Positions 36,704-45,195 of a DNA stretch of 64,000 nt are shown in pieces. The first letter of the stretch is position 1. Each line of letters begins with the position of its first letter. This stretch comes from Bradyrhizobium elkanii WSM2783. Lineage in GTDB: Bacteria > Pseudomonadota > Alphaproteobacteria > Rhizobiales > Xanthobacteraceae. The position numbers and the translations under genes were made by a program. The stretch is from contig NZ_AXAP01000024.1 of NCBI RefSeq assembly GCF_000472865.1, positions 48,123-112,122 of the forward strand, given 5' to 3'. The notes beneath the pieces are model-generated. The model ran no database searches, had not been told where the DNA came from, and saw only the letters and a list, made by a program, of their open reading frames with translations.

Positions 36704-37567
36704 CTAAACCGCGGTCCGGTGCCGCTCGATGCAGATCCGCAAGACCTCATCCATCGGCCGGCTCCACCAGTCGTTGGAAAAGACCTCGATCTCCGAATAG
36801 CCCGCATACCCTTGTGCTTCGACGGCCACGCGCACCGACTTGATGTCGATCACGCCGTCGCCCATCATGCCGCGGTCGTTGAGGATGTCCTTGGTCGGCA
36901 CCAACCAGTCGCAGACATGAAACGCAAGCAACCGGTCTTTGCCCGCGCGCGCGATCTGGCCCATCAACTCCGGATCCCACCAGATGTGATAGACATCGAG
37001 CGCGACGCCGAGCATGCCGCTCCGCTGCGGGTCCAGCGCGTCGCAGATATCAAGCGCCTGCCTGGTCGTATTCACGCACGCGCGGTCGCCGGCATAGGCC
37101 GGGTGCAGCGGCTCGATTGCAAGCGGGAGCTTTGTCCCTCTCGCATATTCCAGCATCTCGGCGATGCCGTCATGCACCTGCGTGCGCGCTGCCGCTATGT
37201 CCTTCGAGGCCGCGCTGCCCGGCCGCGAATATTGCGGCAGGCCGCCGACCACAAGGACGATGCAGGAGGCGCCGAGCGCGGCGGCCTCGTCGACCGCGCG
37301 GCGGTTGTCGTCGCGCGCCTCAAGCCGATGCGCAGCGTCGGCAACGAACATGCCGCCGCGGCAATAGCCCGACAATTCGAGCCCGGCGTCGCGCACCGCA
37401 CGCACAGCGCGATCGAGGCCGACGGCCGCGACCTGATCGCGCCAGGGATCGATGGCGCGGATGCCCTGGCGCGCGCAGGCTTCGATGATCTCGACCAGGT
37501 TGCCCTGCTTGCGGACCGTCGCCGTGTTCAGCGACAGCCAGCGGTGATCGGAAGAAAAATCGCGCAT
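36704..37567 (-). CDS. Sugar phosphate isomerase/epimerase-like TIM-barrel protein
   Basis: This 287-residue AP-endonuclease-2/xylose-isomerase-type barrel has a full set of candidate metal ligands on successive strands: Glu in AIEPLHP, Asp in VALDVYHIWWDP, His in AFHVCDW and Glu in SEIEVFS. Such enzymes isomerise or epimerise keto-sugars or act as dehydratases on cyclitols. It is the last gene of the 36.7-44.2 kb operon; its ATG shares one base with the DUF993 stop. It converges on the LTXXQ gene with a 31-base gap. Confidence 0.88.
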   Translation of the reverse strand: MRDFSSDHRWLSLNTATVRKQGNLVEIIEACARQGIRAIDPWRDQVAAVGLDRAVRAVRDAGLELSGYCRGGMFVADAAHRLEARDDNRRAVDEAAALGASCIVLVVGGLPQYSRPGSAASKDIAAARTQVHDGIAEMLEYARGTKLPLAIEPLHPAYAGDRACVNTTRQALDICDALDPQRSGMLGVALDVYHIWWDPELMGQIARAGKDRLLAFHVCDWLVPTKDILNDRGMMGDGVIDIKSVRVAVEAQGYAGYSEIEVFSNDWWSRPMDEVLRICIERHRTAV

Positions 37568-38760
37568 CAGGACTCAACGCCACGCGTTGCCAGCACCGTC
37601 TTCATCCGCCGCGTCGCCAATTCCGGATTGGCGAGCAGACCCGCAGCATCGGCGAGGCGGAACAGTTCGGCGAGATGCAGCGTCGAGCGCGTGCTCTCCT
37701 GCCCGCCGATCATGGTGAAGTGATCCTGGTGACCGTTGAGATAGGCCATGAACACGATGCCGGTCTTGTAGAACCGCGTCGGCGCCTTGAAGATGTGGCG
37801 TGACAGCGGCACCGTCGGCCCCAGCACGTCGTGGAAGCCGACTTCATCGCCCGCAGCCAATCGCGACAGCGCATAGGATGCAGCCGGAGCGATCGCATCG
37901 AAGATGCCGAGCAGCGCATGCGAGAAACCCTGCTCGTCGCCGGCGATCAGTTCGGCATAGTTGAAGTCGTCGCCGGTATACATCTTGACGCGCGGATCGA
38001 GCCTCCGGCGCATGTCGATCTCGCGCTGCTTGTCGAGCAGCGAAACCTTGACGCCGTCGACCTTGCCTGCGTGAGCGTTGATGATGGCAACCGCGGTGTC
38101 CATCGCCTTGTCGAGATCGCTCGTACCCCAATAGCCCGCAAGCGCCGGATCGAACATGTCGCCGAGCCAGTGGATAATCACGGGCTCGCGGACCTGCGAC
38201 AGCACGCGGCCGTAGACTTTGGCGTAGTCGTCCGGACTCCGCCCGAGCTTTGCCAACGCCCGCGAGCACATCAGGATGATGCGGCCACCGACCTTCTCGA
38301 TCGCGGCGATCTGCTCCTCATAGGCGCGGATCACATCGTCCAGCGTCCTGGCGTCCTGCACCGCGAGGTGGTCGGTGCCAGCGCCGGAAAACACCAGCGC
38401 ATTGCCTTTGGCCTTCGCCGCGCTCACCGAGCGCCGGATCAATTCCAGCGAGGTCTTCCAGTCCAGTCCCATGCCGCGCTGCGCGGTGTCCATCGCCTCC
38501 GCGACGCCCAGTCCCAGATCCCAGACATGTTCGCGGAAGGCGATCGTCCTGTCCCAGTCGACCGCGGCGGTGAGCCACGGATCGACATCGGCACGCGGGT
38601 CGGCGACGACATGCGCCGCCGAGAACGCGACGCGGTTCAGCGTGCCCTCGAGCTTGGCGGGAAACGTCCGCGACGCCGCGAGACGATAGGTCTCGAGGCC
38701 GCCACCCGCGGTCGGCAGCTTCAACGACAGCGAAGACATCGGCGGGACAAGCCTGTTCAT
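37567..38760 (-). CDS. DUF993 protein, dihydrodipicolinate-synthase-like aldolase fold
   Basis: The 397-residue protein starts at MNRLVPPMSS (38760). It keeps the class I aldolase lysine of the DHDPS/NAL family, Lys238 in VDGVKVSLLD, and the TGDD(F) element after it, while the Tyr of the usual YNxP motif is replaced by IHWLGD. It is about 100 residues longer than normal DHDPS. A Schiff-base aldolase or dehydratase acting on a 2-oxo acid is likely but unproven. Ten bases separate it from the oxidoreductase gene upstream, and its stop overlaps the next start. Confidence 0.82.
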   Translation of the reverse strand: MNRLVPPMSSLSLKLPTAGGGLETYRLAASRTFPAKLEGTLNRVAFSAAHVVADPRADVDPWLTAAVDWDRTIAFREHVWDLGLGVAEAMDTAQRGMGLDWKTSLELIRRSVSAAKAKGNALVFSGAGTDHLAVQDARTLDDVIRAYEEQIAAIEKVGGRIILMCSRALAKLGRSPDDYAKVYGRVLSQVREPVIIHWLGDMFDPALAGYWGTSDLDKAMDTAVAIINAHAGKVDGVKVSLLDKQREIDMRRRLDPRVKMYTGDDFNYAELIAGDEQGFSHALLGIFDAIAPAASYALSRLAAGDEVGFHDVLGPTVPLSRHIFKAPTRFYKTGIVFMAYLNGHQDHFTMIGGQESTRSTLHLAELFRLADAAGLLANPELATRRMKTVLATRGVES

Positions 38761-38770
38761 GATCCTGTCC

Positions 38771-39922
38771 TCACAGCCTGATCGCTTCGACGTCGATCCA
38801 GCGCCGCTCCTTCCAGCTCCGAAGCGCGCATTCGGCGAGCTGCACGCCCTTGGCGCCTTCGAGCAGCGTGTATTTGTAGGGCGCGTCCTCGCAGACGTGG
38901 CGGATAAACATCTCCCACTGCTCCTTGAAGCCGTTGTCGTAGACGGCATTCTCAGGCAGCTTCTGCCAGTCGGCATAAAAATCGTGCAGCCGCTTCTCAT
39001 CCGGATTCCACACCGGCCGCGGCGTCGCCTGCCGCGCCTGGATCACGCAGTCGGTGAGCCCCGCCACAGCAGAGCCATGGGTGCCGTCGACCTGGAAGGT
39101 GACGAGATCGTCGCGATAGACGCGCGTCACCCAGCTCATGTTGATATGCGCGATCACGCCGCCCTTGAGCTGGAACGTCGCATAGGCGGAATCGTCGGCG
39201 GTGGCCTTGTAGGCCTTGCCTTTCTCGTCATAGCGCTCGGGGATATCGGTCGTGCCAAGGCAGGAGATGCTCTGCACTTCGCCGAAAAGGTTGTCGAGCA
39301 CGTAGCGCCAGTGGCACACCATGTCGAGGATGATGCCGCCGCCGTCCTCAGCGCGGTAATTCCACGACGGCCGCTGCGCTTCCTGCCAGCCGCCCTCAAA
39401 CACCCAGTAGCCGAACTCACCGCGCACCGAGAGCATGCGGCCGAAGAAACCGGAGTCGCGCAGGAAAGCGAGCTTCTTCAAGCCCGGCAGGAACAGCTTG
39501 TCCTGCACCGTGCCATGCTTGAGGCCCTTGGCGTTGGCGAGCTTCACGACCGCGATCGCCTCTTCCAGATTGGTCGCGATCGGCTTCTCGCAATAGACAT
39601 GCTTGCCGGCATTGATCGCCTTGGCCAGCAGCGAGGGCCGCGCCTGGGTGGTCGCAGCGTCGAAGAACACGGTGTCGTTGGGATCAGCCAGCGCCTTGTC
39701 CAGGTCGGTGGTGACCCGCGCGATATCGAAGCGCTTGGCAAGCGCGCCGACCTTTTCGGCATCGCGGCCGACCAGGATCGGATCGGGCATGATGCGATCG
39801 CCATTCGACAGCAGCACTCCGCCTTGGTTGCGGATCGCGACGATCGAGCGGATCAGATGCTGGTTGAGCCCCATCCGGCCTGTGACGCCGTTCATGATCA
39901 GGCCGAGACGTTTGGTGGTCAT
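38771..39922 (-). CDS. Gfo/Idh/MocA-family NAD(P)-dependent oxidoreductase
   Basis: This 383-residue protein has an N-terminal Rossmann fold with an altered fingerprint (NGVTGRMG), the family EKP motif in HVYCEKPIATN, and the C-terminal substrate-binding sheet with DGGGIILDMVCHW. The family oxidises sugar or cyclitol hydroxyls. Its start overlaps the enolase-family stop by 4 bases (ATGA at 39919-39922). In the operon it is the probable redox step. Confidence 0.9.
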   Translation of the reverse strand: MTTKRLGLIMNGVTGRMGLNQHLIRSIVAIRNQGGVLLSNGDRIMPDPILVGRDAEKVGALAKRFDIARVTTDLDKALADPNDTVFFDAATTQARPSLLAKAINAGKHVYCEKPIATNLEEAIAVVKLANAKGLKHGTVQDKLFLPGLKKLAFLRDSGFFGRMLSVRGEFGYWVFEGGWQEAQRPSWNYRAEDGGGIILDMVCHWRYVLDNLFGEVQSISCLGTTDIPERYDEKGKAYKATADDSAYATFQLKGGVIAHINMSWVTRVYRDDLVTFQVDGTHGSAVAGLTDCVIQARQATPRPVWNPDEKRLHDFYADWQKLPENAVYDNGFKEQWEMFIRHVCEDAPYKYTLLEGAKGVQLAECALRSWKERRWIDVEAIRL

Positions 39923-41328
39923 AATGCTTGCTCCTGCAGAATTCTTGCTATTGGCCTCGCCAGCGGCGACAGGGTGGACCAGTCCGGATGCACTGATGTG
40001 GCAAAGCCCGGCGTCGTCAGCGATCCCGTCATGAGATCACCGTCATGGATAGCGAGGCGCACTTTGCGGTCGCGGACGTAGAGATCGGGATGCGCCGACA
40101 GGAATGCCTCCGCCTCGGCGGTGGGGGTCTCGGCAAAGCCGTCGACATAGTGATGCCCGTTGCGCTCGGCATGGGTGACGCCGATCAGCGCGCCGAGCGC
40201 GAGGTCCTGCTGCACGGCAAGCCCCGCCTGGCAGGTCAGGTCCTCGCCGCTGACGAAAAACGCATCGCCATCCGCGCTCCATTTGGCCGCGCGCGTCGCG
40301 TTGACGATCGACTTGTAGAGACCCTTGCAGGATTTCGAGGAGATGCCGCGATAGCCGAGCGCCCGCGCCGCCGGAAACGCATCGTAGGAATCATCGGCCT
40401 CGTCAATGATGAAGCCGCCTTTAGCCAGCGCGCCGAGCGGCGAGGCCTTGGTGATGTCGCGCGGCATCGGCTGCTCGATATAGAGTAGTTTAGCAGCGAT
40501 CGGCTGCATTGCGCAGTCGCGGTCGAGGCGGTCGACCAGAGTGGCGAGCGCCGCAAGGTCGGCATATTGCTCGTTGGCATCGAGCGTAACCTTGTAGTCA
40601 TACGGCAGCGTTGCCAGCTCATTGCCGATCCGGATCAGCCGCGCCGCATCATGTTCGGGATCGCCGTTGAGCTTGAGCTTGAAATAGCGCGCGCCGGCGT
40701 TTTCCCTTGCGTCGGCAACACCGCCCTCGCCTTCGATCTTGTCGTCGAGACCAACGGTGTGCCGGATCGCGACCCGCTCAAGCCGCTTGCGCCCGGCGAG
40801 GAAAGCCGCGATTTCACCGTCAGCCAGATCGGGCGATAGCCGCGCATCGATGCCGGCAACGTTCTGCGCCATGCCGTCGAAGAAATTGACGCCGACGGAG
40901 CGGAGCAGCGCATCCAGGATCGCCTTGTCGATTTCCGCCGGTCCATAGGCTGCCGCCAACGGTGGAATGTCCTCGCGTGCGCACGCCGCGACTTGCGCGC
41001 CGATGCAGGCGGCATGCAGGCCGAACGCGGTGTCAAAACCGGAATGGGCGAGATAGAATTCGCGCGCGATCAAGAGCGACCGCCGCAGCTCCTGCACCGT
41101 TTCGTCCGGCGTAAGCTCTGGCCGCTTGTCGAACCATTTCGGCACAAGGAATTCGGCGCTCGCACCTAGCGCCCGGCCCTTCCCCTCCACCTCGATCTCA
41201 ACCCGCACGAAGGCTTGGGGCGTCGCGTTGACCACGACCGCGCCGAAGCGGAACGGCCGGGCAAAGCTAACCGGACGTTCGAACAGGGCAATATCTCGGA
41301 CAACGAGACGGGGCGGCATCAGCTTCAA
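39919..41328 (-). CDS. Enolase-superfamily protein (mandelate racemase / muconate lactonizing type)
   Basis: The 469-residue protein is longer than usual (about 370-400). It carries the KxK base motif in YFKLKLNGD, metal ligands Asp in TLDANEQY and Glu in LYIEQPMP, a third acid in IIDEADDSYDAF, and a Lys after the sixth strand in ISSKSCKGL, as in the MLE subgroup. A late HAERNGHH block may add active-site histidines. Such enzymes abstract an alpha proton from a carboxylate and then dehydrate, racemise or cycloisomerise. It is the first enzyme gene behind the transporter genes. Confidence 0.87.
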   Translation of the reverse strand: MKLMPPRLVVRDIALFERPVSFARPFRFGAVVVNATPQAFVRVEIEVEGKGRALGASAEFLVPKWFDKRPELTPDETVQELRRSLLIAREFYLAHSGFDTAFGLHAACIGAQVAACAREDIPPLAAAYGPAEIDKAILDALLRSVGVNFFDGMAQNVAGIDARLSPDLADGEIAAFLAGRKRLERVAIRHTVGLDDKIEGEGGVADARENAGARYFKLKLNGDPEHDAARLIRIGNELATLPYDYKVTLDANEQYADLAALATLVDRLDRDCAMQPIAAKLLYIEQPMPRDITKASPLGALAKGGFIIDEADDSYDAFPAARALGYRGISSKSCKGLYKSIVNATRAAKWSADGDAFFVSGEDLTCQAGLAVQQDLALGALIGVTHAERNGHHYVDGFAETPTAEAEAFLSAHPDLYVRDRKVRLAIHDGDLMTGSLTTPGFATSVHPDWSTLSPLARPIARILQEQAL

Positions 41329-41438
41329 ACCTCGGCAGTCTGATGCATTTTGGACGAACGGATCCGCGGGGCTCCACCTCTCCCCAGCGGGGAGAGGTGG
41401 GAGGATGCCGCGCCAGGGTGACTCGATCCCTGCATGTC

Positions 41439-42299
41439 CTAGTCCAGCGATCCCTGGGTGAAGAAGTGCTTGCGGATGCGCTGCACCAGCTCGGTGAAGA
41501 CCGGATCGGACATTGCATCCAGCGAGCGCGGCCGCGGCAGCGGCACGTCGTAGATCGCCGCAATCGCGCCGGGACGCTCGGTCATCACGAGCACGCGGTC
41601 GGCAAGGAACACAGCCTCGGGAATCGAGTGCGTGATCAACAGCACCGTCTTGCCGGTCTCGCGCTGGATCCGCATCAATTCCACATTCATGCGCTCGCGC
41701 GTCATCGCGTCCAGCGCGCCGAACGGCTCGTCCATCAGCATGATCTTCGGGTCATGCACCAGCGCGCGGCAGATCGAGGCGCGCTGCTGCATGCCGCCGG
41801 AGAGCTGCCACGGCAGCTTCTTCTCGAAACCTTCGAGGCCGACCAGCTTCAGAAGCTCCTTCGCACGCGGCAGGTATTTTTCCCGCGGCAGCTTCTTCAT
41901 GTCGATCGGCAGCATCACATTGGAGAGGATGTTCCGCCACGGCAGCAGCAGCGCGTGTTGGAACACGATGCCGACATTGCCGTGCGGCTTGGTCACCGGC
42001 TCGCCCTCGACCAGGATCTCGCCTGATGTCGGCGGCAGCAGTCCGGAGATCATCTTCAGCAAAGTCGATTTGCCGCAGCCGGATGGGCCGACCACGACGA
42101 AGAACTCGCCTTGATTGATATGGAAGTCAAGCGGCCGTAGCGACGGCACGTCGCCGTCGCGCGAGCGGTAGGTCTTGGAGACTCCGGACAGCTTGATGCC
42201 GGATGCCTCTCCGGCGGCACGGTCGGACACCAGCCGCAGATGCGCGGCTGGTTGATCCACATGGCTCTGTGTCGCCGGCTTCATTGCAGGTGCTTTCAC
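41439..42299 (-). CDS. ABC transporter ATP-binding protein, NitT/TauT family
   Basis: The 286-residue ATPase has Walker A GPSGCGKST, signature LSGGMQQRASICRAL, Walker B IMLMDEPFGALD and the switch His in LLITHSIPEAV. It is most like SsuB/TauB. The start overlaps the binding-protein stop (ATGA at 42296-42299). A 110-base gap without a clear signal separates it from the enolase-family gene. Confidence 0.92.
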   Translation of the reverse strand: MKAPAMKPATQSHVDQPAAHLRLVSDRAAGEASGIKLSGVSKTYRSRDGDVPSLRPLDFHINQGEFFVVVGPSGCGKSTLLKMISGLLPPTSGEILVEGEPVTKPHGNVGIVFQHALLLPWRNILSNVMLPIDMKKLPREKYLPRAKELLKLVGLEGFEKKLPWQLSGGMQQRASICRALVHDPKIMLMDEPFGALDAMTRERMNVELMRIQRETGKTVLLITHSIPEAVFLADRVLVMTERPGAIAAIYDVPLPRPRSLDAMSDPVFTELVQRIRKHFFTQGSLD

Positions 42300-43291
42300 G
42301 AGTCGCCCTTCGGCAGATAATCGTTGGTGTAGAAGGCCTTCGGATTGTCCTTGGCCTTGGCATCGAGCCCGCCATATTCGACCATGAGGTCGACGGAGTC
42401 TTTCATGTTCTGGTCGGTGACCTGGAACGGCCGCTTGGTCTTGGTTTCATCGGTGCGATAGAGCGGGATCGTCAGTTCAAAGCCCTGCGTCAGCGTGTCG
42501 ATCTTGCCGCCCTTGGGGTTGGCATCGAGGATCGACTGCGCCGCCGCCTTCGGCTCCTTCTCGGCGGCTTCCACCGCCTTGGTCGTCGCCGACATGAAGC
42601 GGCGAACGAGATCGGCATTCGCCTTGACATAGTCGCTGTTGGCGATGATGCCCGAGGAGACCAGATGGATACCGTAGTCGGCGAACTTGATCGGATAGAC
42701 GTCCTTGCCGGTGGCGTCCTTGATCTTCATCGACTGGTCCATGACATAGCCGAGCAACATATCGGCCTGACCGTTGATGACCGCATTCAGCTTGGTCTGG
42801 CCGTCGCCGGCAACCGTCTGGAAGTCGCTCTCCTTCAGGCCGGTCTTCTTCAGGAACAGCGGCCAAATCTGCGTCATCGAATCGGCCGGCGTGATCGCAA
42901 CCGTCTTGCCCTTGATATCCTCTGGCTTCCTGATGTTCTTGTCGACGAAGCCCATCGCCGACATCGGGCTGGTCTGCAGGAGCACGCCGGTCGCGATGAC
43001 GGGCGCGCCCTTCACCGCCGCGCGCATCATGGTGGGAATGTCGACATAACCGAAATTGGCGGTCTTGGCGGCCACCGCCTGCGTGGTCGCGGCCGAGCCG
43101 CGGCCTTCCTGGATCTCGAGATCGATGCCCTCGGCGGCATAGATGCCCTTGGCCTTGCCGTAATAGAACGGCGCGTGCTCGCCATAGACATACCAGTTGA
43201 GCATCAGCACCACCTTGTCGGCGGCCGATGCCGGAAGCACCGACATCGCCGTCCAGGTCAGCGTCGCCAAGACCACAGCTATCAATCGCAT
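42296..43291 (-). CDS. ABC transporter periplasmic binding protein, SsuA/THI5-like
   Basis: This 331-residue binding protein starts at MRLIAVVLA with a signal peptide cut after PASAA (about residue 24). It begins VVLMLNWYVYGEHAPFYYGKAKGIY, typical of the NMT1/THI5-like group, whose ligands include pyrimidines, riboflavin, aromatic acids and sulfonates. The ligand here cannot be deduced. The longer frame up to 43393 runs through the region of the permease stop and is rejected. Confidence 0.9.
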   Translation of the reverse strand: MRLIAVVLATLTWTAMSVLPASAADKVVLMLNWYVYGEHAPFYYGKAKGIYAAEGIDLEIQEGRGSAATTQAVAAKTANFGYVDIPTMMRAAVKGAPVIATGVLLQTSPMSAMGFVDKNIRKPEDIKGKTVAITPADSMTQIWPLFLKKTGLKESDFQTVAGDGQTKLNAVINGQADMLLGYVMDQSMKIKDATGKDVYPIKFADYGIHLVSSGIIANSDYVKANADLVRRFMSATTKAVEAAEKEPKAAAQSILDANPKGGKIDTLTQGFELTIPLYRTDETKTKRPFQVTDQNMKDSVDLMVEYGGLDAKAKDNPKAFYTNDYLPKGDS

Positions 43292-43355
43292 CTTGTTCTC
43301 CTCCCTCTCCCCGTCATTGCGGGCGAAACCTCTTGTTGTTGTCCTTCCGGATAAC

Positions 43356-44165
43356 TCACGAAGCGAAAATAATGTCCTCGCGCTGGCTGACATGCCAGGG
43401 AATGACCAGGCGTTCGATGCGGTCGACGATCCAGAACAGGATGACGCCGAGCAGCGCCAGGATCACCAGCGCGGCGAACATCGTGGGCAGGTCAAAGGTT
43501 CCGATCGAGCGCTGCATCACATAGCCGATGCCGGAATTGGAGCCGACGAACTCGCCGACGACGGCACCAACCACCGCCAGCGTAACCGACACTTTCAGGC
43601 CGGAGAAGATCGCGGGCATCGCATGCGGCAGGTTGACAGCACGGAACACCTGGAAGCGGCTGCCCTGCATCGCACGCGCGAGATCGACCATATCAGGGTC
43701 AACAGACTTGAATCCCTGCACCGCCGAGACCACCACCGGGAAGAAGCCGAGCAGGAACGCCGAGATCACTTTGGGGATGATGCCGAACCCGAACCAGACC
43801 ACGAACAGCGGCGCGATCGCGATCTTCGGCACCGACTGCGAGAACACCAGAAGCGGATAGACATAACTCTCCACCGTCCTCGACCCCGCGATCAGCATCG
43901 CGACGGGAATGCCGAACAGTGCCGACAACAGGAAACCACAGACCGTCGCATAGGTCGTCGGCCACGACTGCCGCAGCAGCTCCGGCCAGTCCGTCTGCAG
44001 CACGGCGACGACGTCGCCCGGCGACGGGATCTGGTAGGCGGGAATGTGGAACAGGCGGATGGCGAGGTCCCACGCCGCCACAATGAACACCAGGAACAGA
44101 AATGGGCGCACCCACGCCGCATTCAGCAGCCTCGACAGGCCTCCCGCTTCCTTGCTCTCCGCCAC
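43356..44165 (-). CDS. ABC transporter permease, NitT/TauT (SsuC) family
   Basis: This 269-residue membrane protein is taken to start at a GTG at 44165 (VAESKEAGGLSRLL) with a purine-rich site upstream; a longer open frame to 44333 has no support and passes through a repeat. It has about six membrane helices and the coupling loop near LARAMQGSRFQVFRAVNLPHAMP. It is the first gene of the importer-enzyme operon. Confidence 0.88.
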   Translation of the reverse strand: MAESKEAGGLSRLLNAAWVRPFLFLVFIVAAWDLAIRLFHIPAYQIPSPGDVVAVLQTDWPELLRQSWPTTYATVCGFLLSALFGIPVAMLIAGSRTVESYVYPLLVFSQSVPKIAIAPLFVVWFGFGIIPKVISAFLLGFFPVVVSAVQGFKSVDPDMVDLARAMQGSRFQVFRAVNLPHAMPAIFSGLKVSVTLAVVGAVVGEFVGSNSGIGYVMQRSIGTFDLPTMFAALVILALLGVILFWIVDRIERLVIPWHVSQREDIIFAS

Positions 44166-44200
44166 GTTCCGCTTCCCTGCTTGACCGTTTCTAGGACCGG

Positions 44201-44229
44201 AAATTAACCCGTTGGATAAATACTGTCCA
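44201..44229 (-). promoter_or_regulatory. Candidate promoter of the ABC/enzyme operon
   Basis: Leftward -35 TGGACA (44229-44224) and -10 TAATTT (44206-44201) are exactly 17 bases apart, about 36 bases before the GTG start of the permease gene. The spacer and -10 contain an imperfect dyad (TTATCC-AAC-GGGTTAA), a possible site for the TetR-type regulator encoded just upstream. Confidence 0.55.
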
Positions 44230-44264
44230 GCCCGATTTCGCGCGGCATTTTGAGCGCATTTGGT

Positions 44265-44347
44265 CGTCATGCCCCGGCTTGACCCGTGCATCCACGCCTT
44301 ATGGACTTGGAAAAACGTGGATGGCCGGGTCAAGCCCGGCCATGACG
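44265..44347. repeat. Dispersed inverted repeat, family C, second copy
   Basis: CGTCATGCCCCGGCTTGACC at the left mirrors GGTCAAGCCCGGCCATGACG at the right, with inner ATCCACG/CGTGGAT arms. It separates the TetR gene's 3' end from the promoter of the ABC operon. Confidence 0.87.
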
Positions 44348-44373
44348 ACGCGATGCAACAATTTCGAGCTTCG

Positions 44374-45081
44374 CTAAACCGCCTGCTGCGCGGTCACCTG
44401 CAGCTTCGGCGCCTTGCTCTTGCCGAACGCTGCGATCGACTTCCCCGTCAACGCCGCCAGCACCAGCGCAATCATGTGCTCCAGCCGTTCATCGCGGGCG
44501 TCCTTCGACAAGAGATCACGGCCGAAGATCACGCTCAGCGTCGCGCTGTTGGAGAGATAGAAGAAGGCAAGCGCGGCGATCGAGATATAGAGCTGCACCG
44601 GATCGACCGCGGCGCGGAAATCCCCGCTCTTCACGCCGCGTGTGACCACCGTGCGGATCATCTCGACGAACGGCGAATGCATCGATTTGACCTTGGTCGA
44701 ACGCTTCAAATGCCGCGCTTTCGCAAGATTCTCGGTATTCAGCAGCGCCAGGAATTCCGGATTGCGGATGAAATAGTTCCAGGTGAAATCGATCAGCCGC
44801 GCGATCGCCTCCGGCGGCTCGAGATGTTCGAGATCAAGTCCGCGTTCTTCGGCGCGGATCTTCTCATAGGCGCCTTCGAGCACCTCGAGGTAGAGGTCCT
44901 CCTTGTTGCCGACGTGGTAATAGAGCATGCGCTTGTTGGCGCCGGCCTTCTTGGCGATGCTGTCGACGCGCGCGCCGGCGAGCCCATGAGTGGCGAACTC
45001 GGCCTTCGCCGCCTCCAGGATGCGCAGCCGCATCCCCTCGGGGTCACGCTGCCACTTCAGAACTCGCTTTGCCTTGGCCAA
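44374..45081 (-). CDS. TetR-family regulator
   Basis: The 235-residue protein has a basic N-terminus, an HTH at about 33-58 (RVDSIAKKAGANKRMLYYHVGNKE) and a C-terminal domain containing IARLIDFTWNYFIRNPEFL, as in RutR/TetR_C_6-like regulators of catabolic genes. It lies directly upstream of and in the same orientation as the ABC importer and enzyme operon, so it is the best candidate for its regulator. No obvious palindrome was found at its own start. Confidence 0.9.
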   Translation of the reverse strand: MAKAKRVLKWQRDPEGMRLRILEAAKAEFATHGLAGARVDSIAKKAGANKRMLYYHVGNKEDLYLEVLEGAYEKIRAEERGLDLEHLEPPEAIARLIDFTWNYFIRNPEFLALLNTENLAKARHLKRSTKVKSMHSPFVEMIRTVVTRGVKSGDFRAAVDPVQLYISIAALAFFYLSNSATLSVIFGRDLLSKDARDERLEHMIALVLAALTGKSIAAFGKSKAPKLQVTAQQAV

Positions 45082-45162
45082 TCGGATCGCTCAATTCAGT
45101 CGGAATGTTGGATGTAGCACGCCCGACGGCGTTTGAGAATGAATCTCCGCGGTCACGGTGAC

Positions 45163-45187
45163 GTAGGATGGGTAGAGCGAAGCGAAA
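45163..45187. repeat. Half copy of family B repeat
   Basis: GTAGGATGGGTAGAGCGAAG followed by CGAAA matches one arm of the family B repeat; the mirror arm is missing. It lies about 10 bases beyond the stop of the VOC gene. Confidence 0.7.
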
Positions 45188-45195
45188 GAGAATCG

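Noticed and set aside
35275..36807. 510-residue minus-strand frame opposite the LTXXQ-type gene
   Set aside because: It mirrors the low-complexity repeats; the + strand protein has a signal peptide, ribosome site and recognisable C-terminal domains.
43292..43393. Longer N-terminus for the SsuA-like binding protein
   Set aside because: It would hide the signal peptide in the interior and overlap the permease 3' end; MRLIAVVLA starts a clean signal sequence.
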